The notes beneath the pieces were generated by a model. That model saw only the letters and a list, made by a program, of their open reading frames with translations, was not told the origin of the DNA and did no database searches. From positions 1-34,565 of the forward strand of contig SVKP01000034.1 in the NCBI GenBank assembly GCA_015068395.1: a stretch of 34,565 nt of DNA, written 5' to 3'. The position numbers and the translations under genes were made by a program. Each line of letters begins with the position of its first letter. The first letter of the stretch is position 1. The stretch comes from Oscillospiraceae bacterium (GTDB lineage: Bacteria > Bacillota > Clostridia > Oscillospirales > Oscillospiraceae). Below are positions 1 through 8,834 of the stretch, one piece after another.

Positions 1-2
1 AG

Positions 3-125
3 GACGTGGTCTCCGTCGGCGACATGATCTGGGTCAAGTTCATGGAGATCGACGAGAAGGGCCGCTGGAACCTCTCGCGCAAGGATGCGCTGATGGATAT
101 CGAGGCCCAGCAGGCAAAGCAGTAA
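3..125 (+). CDS. pnp: Polyribonucleotide nucleotidyltransferase (PNPase), C-terminal S1-domain end, partial
   Basis: Open frame from the window start reads DVVSVGDMIWVKFMEIDEKGRWNLSRKDALMDIEAQQAKQ*, typical of the PNPase S1 C-terminus. Confidence 0.85.
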   Translation, partial: DVVSVGDMIWVKFMEIDEKGRWNLSRKDALMDIEAQQAKQ

Positions 126-135
126 TCTATTCAGA

Positions 136-162
136 GGGGCGGGCAGATGCCTGCCCCTTTTT
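136..162 (+). terminator. Rho-independent terminator after pnp
   Basis: GGGGCGGGCA / TGCCTGCCCC inverted repeat followed by TTTTT. Confidence 0.8.
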
Positions 163-184
163 GCATTTTGAAAGGACGGGAGCC

Positions 185-1549
185 ATGGACACCATAGCCG
201 CCATTGCGACGCCGCTCGCGCGCAGCGCGTTCGGCATCATCCGGCTCAGCGGACCCGACGCGCTGAACATTCTCGACAAGCTCTTCAAGCCCGTGAACGG
301 CAGACCGATCTCCGAGGCGCGAGCGCGCAGCATGGTCTACGGCTCGGTGTGCGACGCGGCGGGCCGCGTCATCGACCATCCGCTGGCGGTCTGGTTCGCC
401 GCGGGGAAATCCTACACCGGGGATGTGGACGCCGAGCTCCACTGCCACGGCTCGCCCGTGGTGCTCGGCGAGGTGCTTGCCGCCGCCTTTGCCGCGGGCG
501 CGCGGCAGGCGGAGCCGGGCGAATTCGCGAAGCGCGCGTTTTTGAACGGCAAGCTCGACCTCACCGAGGCGGAGGCGATCGTCGACCTTGTGGACGCGGA
601 GACCGCCGAGGCGGCGCGCAACGCAGCGGGACAGGTCGACGGCGCGCTGCGCCGTCTCGCGGAGGGCGCTTACGACCGGCTGCTGGATATCACGAGCCGC
701 TTTTACGCCGTGGTGGACTACCCCGACGAGGACATTGCCGACGCCGCGCCGGAGGAGGTAGACGCCGCGCTCGCGGAGATCGAGCGCGCGCTTTCCGACC
801 TGCTTGCAACCTACGCGCGGGGCAGGATCGTCAAGTCCGGCGTCGCGACCGCCATCCTCGGCGCGCCGAACGCGGGCAAGTCCTCGCTGCTGAACAGGCT
901 GGTGGGCTTCGACCGCGCCATCGTCACCGATATCGCGGGCACGACGCGGGACACCGTGGAGGAAAAGGCGGTGGTTGGCGGCGTGCTGCTGCGGCTTATC
1001 GACACCGCGGGATTGCGCGAAACCGACGACGCCGTGGAAAAGCTCGGCGTCGAGCGCGCGCGGCGGGCGGCGGCGGACGCGGACCTGATCCTCGCCCTTG
1101 TCGACGGCGCGTCGCGGGCGGGAGAGGCGGAGACGCTGCGCCTCGCGTCGGGCAGCGGCAAGCCGTGGATCCTGGTCGAGACGAAAAGCGACCTCTGCGG
1201 GGCGGATGCCGGCGCAGACCGCGCGCAGGATATCGGCGCGCCGCGCGTCCGGCTCTCCAACGTCACCGGCGCGGGGTACGACGCGCTGGAGGCCGCCGTT
1301 GCGCGGCTGTTCCCAGCGCCTCCGGCGCAGGGCGGCACGCTGCTGACCAACGCGCGGCAGGCGGACGCCGTGACCCGCGCGCTTGCGTCGGTGCGGGAGG
1401 CGCTTGCGGCGCTCCGGGGCGGCATGACGCCGGACGTCGTGCTCACCGAGGCAGAGGCGGCGGCAAACGCGCTGGGCGAGCTGACGGGCCGCACCGCCCG
1501 CGAGGACATGGTCGCGCGCATTTTTGAGCGCTTCTGTGTTGGAAAATAA
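185..1549 (+). CDS. mnmE: tRNA uridine-5-carboxymethylaminomethyl(34) synthesis GTPase MnmE
   Basis: MDTIAAIATPLARSAFGIIRLSG N-terminus, GxPNAGKSSLLN P-loop, DIAGTTRD, DTAGLR, C-terminal FCVGK (CxGK); start at 185 preferred over 161 (RBS, terminator overlap). Confidence 0.97.
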   Translation: MDTIAAIATPLARSAFGIIRLSGPDALNILDKLFKPVNGRPISEARARSMVYGSVCDAAGRVIDHPLAVWFAAGKSYTGDVDAELHCHGSPVVLGEVLAAAFAAGARQAEPGEFAKRAFLNGKLDLTEAEAIVDLVDAETAEAARNAAGQVDGALRRLAEGAYDRLLDITSRFYAVVDYPDEDIADAAPEEVDAALAEIERALSDLLATYARGRIVKSGVATAILGAPNAGKSSLLNRLVGFDRAIVTDIAGTTRDTVEEKAVVGGVLLRLIDTAGLRETDDAVEKLGVERARRAAADADLILALVDGASRAGEAETLRLASGSGKPWILVETKSDLCGADAGADRAQDIGAPRVRLSNVTGAGYDALEAAVARLFPAPPAQGGTLLTNARQADAVTRALASVREALAALRGGMTPDVVLTEAEAAANALGELTGRTAREDMVARIFERFCVGK

Positions 1550-1622
1550 CTGTCTTTTCTTTTTGACGCCTATGTGTTATGATAAAAAACAAAGAATAAC
1601 CCGAAAGGAGCTTTCCCCTGCC

Positions 1623-2498
1623 ATGCGCGACTATGTAATTATGACCGACAGCTGCTGCGACCTCTCCGATGCCGAGGTGAAGGAGTGCGAGCTGGTCGTT
1701 CTTCCGCTTACCTTTACCATGGAGGGCGTGACCCGGCGCGACACGCCCGACCACGCCGAAATGACGCTGGAAGCGTTCTATAAGCGCATCCGCGCCGGTG
1801 TGGAGTGCACGACCGCGGCGGTGAACGTGGGCGACTTTGCCGATGCCATGCGCCCGATCGTGGAGTCCGGGCGGGACGTCCTCTGCATTTGCTTTTCCAG
1901 CGCCCTGTCCACCACCTATCAGTCCGCGGTCATCGCGGCGGAGGAGCTGAAGGCGGAGTATCCCGGCGCAAAAATCGTCGTCATCGACTCCCTCTCCGCC
2001 TCGCGCGGACAGGGCATGCTGGTCTGGCACGCGGCGCAGGAGAAGAAAAAGGGCCGCTCCCTCGACGAGGTCGAGGAATGGGTCCGCGAGATGGTGCCCC
2101 ATCAGGACCACTGGTTCACGGTCGCCGACCTCGGCCATCTGCGCCGCGGCGGACGCCTGAACGCGACGAGCGCCGTGGTGGGCACGGTGCTCTCGATCAA
2201 GCCCGTCATGCACTGCGACGGGGAGGGCAAGCTGACGCCCGTGGGCAAGGCGCGCGGGATGAAGCAGGCGCTCACGGAGCTGGTCAACATGATGGGCGAG
2301 CTGGGCACCCGCCCGCTGGAGGACCAGACGGTGTTTATCTGCCACGCCGACGCGCCGGACAGCGTGGAATTTGTCAAGGGGCTTTTGAAGGAGCGCTTCG
2401 GCGTCACCGACGTGCGGGCGGACTTCATCGGGCCGGTCATCGGCTCGCACACGGGCGCGGGCACGCTCGGCCTGTTCTTCTTTGGGCGGGCGCGATGA
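1623..2498 (+). CDS. DegV family (fatty-acid binding) protein
   Basis: MRDYVIMTDSCCDLS..., CICFSSALSTTYQSA, SLSASRGQGMLV; RBS AAAGGAG upstream of 1623. Confidence 0.92.
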   Translation: MRDYVIMTDSCCDLSDAEVKECELVVLPLTFTMEGVTRRDTPDHAEMTLEAFYKRIRAGVECTTAAVNVGDFADAMRPIVESGRDVLCICFSSALSTTYQSAVIAAEELKAEYPGAKIVVIDSLSASRGQGMLVWHAAQEKKKGRSLDEVEEWVREMVPHQDHWFTVADLGHLRRGGRLNATSAVVGTVLSIKPVMHCDGEGKLTPVGKARGMKQALTELVNMMGELGTRPLEDQTVFICHADAPDSVEFVKGLLKERFGVTDVRADFIGPVIGSHTGAGTLGLFFFGRAR

Positions 2499-3448
2499 AG
2501 TGGCTGGAGCTTTCCGTCGACACGACGGAGACGGGCATCGACCCCGTGATCTCTCTGCTCGGCGACTACGGCGTGGATTCGCTGATTATCGACGAGGAGA
2601 ACGATTTTAAGCAGTTCCTCGAAAACAACCGGCAGTATTGGGACTATGTGGACGAGCAGCTTTTGGAGGAAAAGCGCGGCAAGAGCCGCGTGACCTTCTA
2701 TCTGCCCGAGGACGAGGACGGCTGGAGCCGCCTCGGCCAGATCCGCATTGCGCTCTCGGCGATGAAAAAACAGCATCCCGAATACGCGCCCCTGCTTCTG
2801 AGCATGAAAAACGTCGCCGACGAGGACTGGGAGAACAACTGGAAGGCGTTCTACAAGCCCATGGAGATCGGCGAGCGGCTGTTCGTCGTGCCGGAGTGGG
2901 AGCAGGTGCCGGACAACGGGCGCGTGAAGGTCATCCTGAATCCGGGGCTCACCTTCGGCACCGGCAGCCACGCCACGACTCGCCTGTGCCTGACGGTGCT
3001 GGACCGCCTGATCCGGGGCGGGGAGCGGGTGCTGGACCTCGGCTGCGGCAGCGGCATCCTCGCCATCGCAGCGCTGCGGCTCGGCGCGGAGCAGGCGTTT
3101 GCCTGCGACGTCGACCCGACCTGCGTGACCGTCGCAAGCGAGAACGCGGCGCTCAACGGCATCGGCGCCGACCGCTTCACCGTGCGCGCCGGGGACGTGA
3201 CGCAGGACCGGGAGCTGCGGCGCGAATTCGGCGGGGACTACGACGTCATTACGGCGAACATCGTCGCGGACGTCATCATCGCGCTCGCGCCGCGCGTCAG
3301 GCCGCTTTTGAAGCAGGGCGGCGCGTTCCTCTGCTCCGGCGTCATCGACGACCGCGCGGCGGAGGTCCGGGCAAGGCTTGCGGAGGCGGGCTGGAGGATC
3401 GAGGAGGAAAACAGCTCCGAGGGCTGGTTCTCCTTTCTGTGCCGCTGA
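2495..3448 (+). CDS. prmA: Ribosomal protein L11 methyltransferase
   Basis: WLELSVDTTETGIDPVISLLGDYG, NPGLTFGTGSHATTRLCL, VLDLGCGSGILAIAA; ATGA overlap with the degV-family gene. Confidence 0.95.
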   Translation: MKWLELSVDTTETGIDPVISLLGDYGVDSLIIDEENDFKQFLENNRQYWDYVDEQLLEEKRGKSRVTFYLPEDEDGWSRLGQIRIALSAMKKQHPEYAPLLLSMKNVADEDWENNWKAFYKPMEIGERLFVVPEWEQVPDNGRVKVILNPGLTFGTGSHATTRLCLTVLDRLIRGGERVLDLGCGSGILAIAALRLGAEQAFACDVDPTCVTVASENAALNGIGADRFTVRAGDVTQDRELRREFGGDYDVITANIVADVIIALAPRVRPLLKQGGAFLCSGVIDDRAAEVRARLAEAGWRIEEENSSEGWFSFLCR

Positions 3449-3487
3449 GAGAAGAAGAGACATCGCCATCTGAACAAGGAGGAAGCC

Positions 3488-4606
3488 ATGAAGATTCATA
3501 AGCTGTTGAGCGCGGCGCTTGCCGTTTGCCTTGCCCTTGCGCTCGGAAGCACCGCGGCGCCGGCAAAGGCGGGAAGCGCGGCGGGAAACGTCTACTCCAC
3601 GGATATCCGCGCCTTTATCAACGGCGTCGAGGTCCCGTCCTACAACATCGGCGGCAAGACCGCGATCGTTGTGGAGGACGTGCTGCCGCACACCTACAAC
3701 AACGCGCTGCGCACGCTGCTGCTGGGGAGCTTTGACCCCGCGGGGCTGCAAGGCGGCGAAAACAAGCGGGACGGTCAGATCGGGCGCGTCGTCGGGCATA
3801 TTTACGCGACCGACATCAAGACCTACGTCTACACAACGGCGCTGCAGGCGTACAACCTCGGCGGAAAGACCGCCGTCGCCATCGAGGACCTTGGCGGGGA
3901 CCGGGAGTTCAACGATATCGGAGGGCGCTATTTCTGGGACGGCGAGGCGCGCACGATCTCTCTGGAATTCCTCTATGACCGCCCTGCCAGACTCCCCGAG
4001 GGCGTGCTGTACGCCGTCAACCTGAAATCCTACGACGGGACGGTCACGCTGAACCGCAATGTGTTCAACCACGGGACGGTCACGGCGTCCTATGTGTGGC
4101 TCGATCCGCTTACCGAAAGGGTCTCGCCGCTGGTCATGGACGGAAAGTCGCTCGGCTGGTATGTCCACAAGCCGTGTTATGTGTTTGTGCGGGATGAAGA
4201 CGGCGTGAAGCTGGCGACGGACGTCGTCGACTTTGCTTACATCGACCCCGACATCCTTGGCGTCGCCGCGGAGAAGCTGAGCGTTTCGCCGCCGCCGCCC
4301 GCCGAGGTCGTCCGATACTACGAAACGGAGAAGCAGGCGAGGACCCTTCTGCACGCCGAGACGGACAACTGGAATTTCTTCTACATGAGCGGCGCGACAC
4401 CCAGAGGGACCACGGAGTACCTGCTCTACATCACCTCGGACGGCTATTACCACGACTACTCCCTCGACTTTGCTCCGACGGATTATTGGGGCAACATCAC
4501 CTTTACCAACGTGCGCGTTGACCGCGAGGGCGAAAAGGCGTACCTGAGCTGCCATTACAAGGACTATGTGATCGACCTCAGGACCGGTGAGATGACGCAG
4601 AGGTAA
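3488..4606 (+). CDS. Secreted hypothetical protein with duplicated copper-amine-oxidase-N/stalk-like repeats
   Basis: N-terminal signal peptide (MKIHKLLSAALAVCLALALGSTAAPAKA); internal repeat VYSTDIRAFINGVEVPSYNIGGKTAIVVEDV / IYATDIKTYVYTTALQAYNLGGKTAVAIEDL. Confidence 0.75.
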   Translation: MKIHKLLSAALAVCLALALGSTAAPAKAGSAAGNVYSTDIRAFINGVEVPSYNIGGKTAIVVEDVLPHTYNNALRTLLLGSFDPAGLQGGENKRDGQIGRVVGHIYATDIKTYVYTTALQAYNLGGKTAVAIEDLGGDREFNDIGGRYFWDGEARTISLEFLYDRPARLPEGVLYAVNLKSYDGTVTLNRNVFNHGTVTASYVWLDPLTERVSPLVMDGKSLGWYVHKPCYVFVRDEDGVKLATDVVDFAYIDPDILGVAAEKLSVSPPPPAEVVRYYETEKQARTLLHAETDNWNFFYMSGATPRGTTEYLLYITSDGYYHDYSLDFAPTDYWGNITFTNVRVDREGEKAYLSCHYKDYVIDLRTGEMTQR

Positions 4607-4620
4607 AAAGGATTAAAAAA

Positions 4621-4651
4621 TGCTGTCGGCATGCGTGCCGACAGCATTTTT
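4621..4651. terminator. Bidirectional hairpin terminator between convergent genes
   Basis: AAAAAA-TGCTGTCGGCA-TGCG-TGCCGACAGCA-TTTTT. Confidence 0.9.
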
Positions 4652-4674
4652 ATCAGGATTCGTTTGAGAGCGGA

Positions 4675-5130
4675 TCAGCGCTTGCGCAGCGCGACCTCCG
4701 CCTCGTCGATCATCTTCTGGTTCCGCTCGTTGAGCGCCTCCAGCTCCTCCCCGCTTGCGGCGGCAAGCTCCTTCTCGGAGTAGATGCGGATAAACGAGAC
4801 GGACTTCTTGTCGATCAGGCCCGCGAGGACCTTCAGCTCCGGGAAGCTCAGCTTTTCCAGAACGTCGTTCTCGTCCGCCACGACGATGTTGCAGGTGCAG
4901 GTGGCGGCGTCGAGCATCGCGAGGGCGTAGTTCTTCTGCGCGGTGTCGTAATAATAGCGGTGATAAAGCCCGTCCTCGCCCTTTGTCACCTCCGACACGC
5001 CGACCCAGCCGTCCGCCATCATGGCGTCGTCCAGAGCCGCCATCGGCGGGAGCTGAATGGTAAGGTTCTTGTACGCGATCAGCTTGAGTCCGACCGCGAG
5101 CTCGTCTTTGATGGAATCGATCATGGACAT
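4675..5130 (-). CDS. Hypothetical protein
   Basis: ORF with RBS (AAAGGGGG) before MSMIDSIKDELAVGLKL; C-terminal charged helix; no family recognised. Confidence 0.7.
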   Translation of the reverse strand: MSMIDSIKDELAVGLKLIAYKNLTIQLPPMAALDDAMMADGWVGVSEVTKGEDGLYHRYYYDTAQKNYALAMLDAATCTCNIVVADENDVLEKLSFPELKVLAGLIDKKSVSFIRIYSEKELAAASGEELEALNERNQKMIDEAEVALRKR

Positions 5131-5231
5131 ACTCGTTACCCCCTTTGCTGATATTTTACGGTACAAAGAGCGGGTTTGTCAAGAACGACATGCGCCAAAA
5201 GCGCCAAAACAAGGCAAAAATCCGATTGTGC

Positions 5232-5260
5232 TTGACGCTTGACGGAATACGCGATATGAT
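5232..5260 (+). promoter_or_regulatory. Sigma-A type promoter for the thyX-like gene
   Basis: TTGACG-N17-TATGAT. Confidence 0.75.
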
Positions 5261-5297
5261 TGACAGGAATCTGTCATATATTGTAGGAGATGAGTGC

Positions 5298-6647
5298 ATG
5301 TCGACCGCGAGGATCATCAGCTGCAACCAGTACGGCGAGGCGGTTTGCGCCAGCGCCGCCAGAATCTCAACGACAAAGGGAACCGCGCTGGAGATATTTG
5401 AGAACGCGGACCAGCCGGAGAAGAACCGGAGCCTGATCGGCAAGGTCCTTGCCTCCGGGCACAAGTCGCTGCTTGAGCATGCCGTGTTCACGCTGGCGCT
5501 GGAAAACGTCTCCGTGTTCGTCGAGGAATTTTTCATCGAGTGCCGCCTTGCGTCCTTCACGGTCAAGTCCAGACGCTACGTGGACTTTGGGGCGTCCGGC
5601 TACTATGTCCCGGAGGACCTGCGCGGTCCGGCGCTTGAGAATTACCGGCGCTACATGGAGCAGCTGTTCGACGCCTATCGCTCGCTTTTGGAGTTGGGTG
5701 CGCCGAAGGAGGACGCGCGCTTTCTGCTGCCCTACGCGTTTCACAGCAACTTCTACTGCACGGTGAACGCGCGCGAGCTCGCGCGGATGCTCAACGCAAT
5801 GCTCTCCGGGCGCTGCCGCGACATCCCGGAGCTTCGCGATCTGGCGCGGCAGCTTGTCTCGCAGCTGCGGGAGCTTTTCCCCGCCATGCTCGACGAGCTG
5901 GACGAGTCCGCCCCGGAGGGCGGCGCCGCGCCTGCGGATCTTCCCGACGCGGAGGCTTCGCTGCGCTTCCTCGGCTGTGAGGAGGCGGGGGCGGTGGAGC
6001 TGCTCTCCGCGCCCGCGCATCCGGAGGAGCTGCTGCGCGCCGTGTATCGCTGCGGCGGCGTGCCCTGCCCGGGGGAAATTGACTATCAGAGCCTGCTGCA
6101 CGCGGATAGGCCCCGGGAGCTGGAGCAGCTGCCCTACACCTTCGCGGTCCGCGGCGTCTCCCTCGCCTGCGTCACGCATCTGGTGCGCCACCGCATGCAG
6201 TCGATCCTTGTTCCGCCCATTCAGGCCATGCCCTGCGATCGGATGATCGTCCCCCCGACCGTACAGGCGGAGAAAAAACTGCTGACGCCGTATCGGGACG
6301 CCGCGCAGCGTGCCTTCGATCTCCGCGCCGCGCTTGTGCGCGAGGCGGAGTTGCGGCGGTACGCGTACTATTTTGCGCTCAGCGGCGCGCTGACGGACGT
6401 TGTGACCACGATGAACGCCCGCGAGCTGCTGCACTTCATCCGGCTGCGCAGCTGCAACCGCGCCCAGTGGGAGATCCGCGGCGTCACGCTCCGCCTGCTT
6501 GCCCAGCTGCGCGAGAGCTGGCCCGATCTGTTCCGTCTCGCCGGACCGTCGTGCTACATGGACGGCAAATGCCCGGAGGGCAGGCTTTCCTGCGGGCAGA
6601 TGAACAGCGTGGTCCGGCAGTTCTCCGACGAAGGTCCGGGACGATAA
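5298..6647 (+). CDS. Tandem-domain FAD-dependent thymidylate synthase (ThyX)-like protein
   Basis: Two ThyX-like halves: N-half ECRLASFTVKSRRYV and FHSNFYCTVNARELARMLN; C-half VRHRMQSILVPPIQAMP and MNARELLHFIRLRSCNRAQWEIR. Confidence 0.85.
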   Translation: MSTARIISCNQYGEAVCASAARISTTKGTALEIFENADQPEKNRSLIGKVLASGHKSLLEHAVFTLALENVSVFVEEFFIECRLASFTVKSRRYVDFGASGYYVPEDLRGPALENYRRYMEQLFDAYRSLLELGAPKEDARFLLPYAFHSNFYCTVNARELARMLNAMLSGRCRDIPELRDLARQLVSQLRELFPAMLDELDESAPEGGAAPADLPDAEASLRFLGCEEAGAVELLSAPAHPEELLRAVYRCGGVPCPGEIDYQSLLHADRPRELEQLPYTFAVRGVSLACVTHLVRHRMQSILVPPIQAMPCDRMIVPPTVQAEKKLLTPYRDAAQRAFDLRAALVREAELRRYAYYFALSGALTDVVTTMNARELLHFIRLRSCNRAQWEIRGVTLRLLAQLRESWPDLFRLAGPSCYMDGKCPEGRLSCGQMNSVVRQFSDEGPGR

Positions 6648-6675
6648 AAAGCCGCGACAAAAAGCGGTGGAATGG

Positions 6676-6704
6676 TTGATTATTCTTTTGCTATGTGATA
6701 TATT
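6676..6704 (+). promoter_or_regulatory. Sigma-A type promoter for the HAMP/GGDEF-like gene
   Basis: TTGATT-N17-TATATT. Confidence 0.65.
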
Positions 6705-6776
6705 GATTTTGTATACGGTATATACGGTAAGCGGTCCCTGACAATCGAACGCTTTTTATAAGGGAGGAACGCCTCT

Positions 6777-8195
6777 ATGTTAAATTGCAAAAAGCCCATC
6801 GGACGCACGGTCATGCTGTTCGGCAGCATCGGTCTTGTCTTATTGTGCATTCTCATGTCGGTGCAAAGCGCCACCATCCTGAACAGGGCGCTGAACATGA
6901 GATACACAAGCCATATGGAGAATGTGCTGGCCTACGTCGAGCACAATATTGACAGGGACGATTTGCAGGAGTGCCTCCGCACGCAGGTGCCCTCCGAAAA
7001 ATACAATGAGCTGCAAAAGCAGCTGAATCTCATGGTCGACGACTATGAACTGACCTATCTCTATATTATGCTGCCGATGGACGACGGGCTGGGAACGGTG
7101 TACAATGTGTGCAGCGCGACCAGCGAAGCCGAGCGAGCCATGGGAGAAACGGATTACCCGATCATGTACAAGCTGCCCGACGAGTATTACACGCAGCAGC
7201 AGCTGGTTCCGTACCTCAACGCAAAGAGCGTGCGCGACGCTTATTCGGTCATTAATGTCAGCTCTGATGAATATGGTACTACGCGAACGGTTTGCAAGCC
7301 GCTCTTCGCCTCCGACGGTACCTTTGTCGGCCTGCTGTGCGCCGACCTTAATCTGGGCGAGCTGAAAAACAGCGTCAACGTGTACATCCGCGCCAGCATT
7401 GCGCTGATCGTGCTTGCCAGCCTGGTCTTTGCCTTCCTATGCGGCCACTGGATATACAAGAACATTACCGCGCCGCTGCGCCTCCTGGAAGAGCGGACGC
7501 GTGAATTCGCCGAGAACAGCCGCGGCAAGCGCGATCTTTCCGCGCTCACATTCAACACGCCGGACATTCAGACGGAAAATGAGATCCAGTCCCTCTCGGA
7601 CGCCATCACCCAGATGTCCGAGGATATGAAGCACTATGTTGAGGATATTCTTGCCGCCGAAAAGCGCGCCGAAAGCGCGGAGAGCGAGATCGTGGACATT
7701 TCCCGTATCGCCTACGAGGATTCGCTCACGCGCGCCAAGAGCAAGGTGGCATACGACGAAAAGAAGATCGAGCTGGATAAAATGATCGAGGAAAAGACCG
7801 CGGAGTTTGCGGTCGTGATGGTCAACCTGCTCGATTCCAAGCGCATCGACGATATTTACGGCACCGAGGCGGGGCAGAAGTACATCATCAGCGGCTGTGA
7901 CCTTATTCGCAGCGTGTTCCCGTATTCTCTGGTCTACCGCACGGGCGACAACGACTTCGTCGTGATTCTGGAGGGCGAGGCGTATGCCGAGCGCGACGAG
8001 CTGTTCAACGACCTCAAGCAGGCGTTCCACGAGGCGCAGGAGAACCCGCAGCATGAGCCGTGGAACCGCTGCGCGGGCGTCGCGGGCATGACCGAGTTCA
8101 TCAAGGACGCCGACGAGAATTCCAGCCAGGTCTTCCGCCGCTGCGAAATGATCCTCTTCCGCAACAAGCGTATCATTTCCCAAAGCGCAAACTGA
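6777..8195 (+). CDS. Membrane sensor protein: extracytoplasmic sensor, HAMP, degenerate GGDEF domain
   Basis: Two TM segments flanking a ~180 aa sensor region; ITAPLRLLEERTREFAENS (HAMP); DSLTRAKSKVAYDEK...YRTGDNDFVVIL at the GGDEF position. Confidence 0.85.
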   Translation: MLNCKKPIGRTVMLFGSIGLVLLCILMSVQSATILNRALNMRYTSHMENVLAYVEHNIDRDDLQECLRTQVPSEKYNELQKQLNLMVDDYELTYLYIMLPMDDGLGTVYNVCSATSEAERAMGETDYPIMYKLPDEYYTQQQLVPYLNAKSVRDAYSVINVSSDEYGTTRTVCKPLFASDGTFVGLLCADLNLGELKNSVNVYIRASIALIVLASLVFAFLCGHWIYKNITAPLRLLEERTREFAENSRGKRDLSALTFNTPDIQTENEIQSLSDAITQMSEDMKHYVEDILAAEKRAESAESEIVDISRIAYEDSLTRAKSKVAYDEKKIELDKMIEEKTAEFAVVMVNLLDSKRIDDIYGTEAGQKYIISGCDLIRSVFPYSLVYRTGDNDFVVILEGEAYAERDELFNDLKQAFHEAQENPQHEPWNRCAGVAGMTEFIKDADENSSQVFRRCEMILFRNKRIISQSAN

Positions 8196-8213
8196 TTTTG
8201 AGTCAAGTCAAAA

Positions 8214-8249
8214 GGGGATGTGAAAAAACCTGCGTTTTTTCACATCCCC
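8214..8249. terminator. Bidirectional hairpin terminator between convergent genes
   Basis: Perfect 16-bp inverted repeat GGGGATGTGAAAAAAC-CTGC-GTTTTTTCACATCCCC. Confidence 0.85.
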
Positions 8250-8264
8250 AAAGTTTTAGAGTGT

Positions 8265-8786
8265 TTAAAACTCAATGCCGCGGCGCGCATCCATGCCCTG
8301 ATCGTAGGGATGGCGGAGCTTTTTCATCTCAGTGATGTAGTCCGCCACCTCGACCAGAGCGCTCGACGGGTCGCGCCCGGTGAGCACCAGCTCCAGCCCC
8401 TCCGGGCGGCAGGCGATGAAGTCCAGCAGCTCGCGCTGGGGCACCACATCGCAGTTGCACGCGGAGATCACCTCGTCGAGCACCAGCAGGCCGTAGCCGT
8501 TTTTCGATTCCTCCAGCGCGTCGCGCAGCAGCTGCGTATAGTCCCGCGCGGCGCAGTCGAATTCCTCCTTGTCCATGGTCCAGATAAAGCCGTAATGCTT
8601 CTCGCAGATGCGGACCTCGATGCCCTCGACGCCGCGCAGAACGCCCAGCTCGGAGGACGAGCCGTCCTTGAAAAACTGGACGAACAGCACCTTTTTCCCG
8701 GCGCCCGCAGCCCGCACCGCAAGCCCGACGGAGGCGGTGGTCTTGCCTTTGCCGTCACCGCAGTAGATATGGATCAAGCCTCTCAT
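8265..8786 (-). CDS. cobO: Cob(I)yrinic acid a,c-diamide adenosyltransferase
   Basis: MRGLIHIYCGDGKGKTTASVGLAVRAAGAGKKVLFVQFFKDG, LLVLDEV, RPEGLELVLTGRD. Confidence 0.95.
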   Translation of the reverse strand: MRGLIHIYCGDGKGKTTASVGLAVRAAGAGKKVLFVQFFKDGSSSELGVLRGVEGIEVRICEKHYGFIWTMDKEEFDCAARDYTQLLRDALEESKNGYGLLVLDEVISACNCDVVPQRELLDFIACRPEGLELVLTGRDPSSALVEVADYITEMKKLRHPYDQGMDARRGIEF

Positions 8787-8834
8787 TTTCTTCCTCTCCC
8801 GTTTCAATTCGAAATGTTCAATGGAGTAAAGCCG

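Noticed and set aside
1-1549. pnp-mnmE adjacency as an unusual arrangement (mnmE often lies near rnpA/yidC/mnmG)
   Set aside because: Could simply be clade-typical synteny; cannot be judged without comparison genomes.
2102-4555. 817-aa minus-strand ORF opposite degV-family gene/prmA/secreted protein
   Set aside because: Antisense to well-supported genes; low-complexity Arg/Val/Asp-rich composition typical of GC-biased shadow ORFs; no domain motifs.
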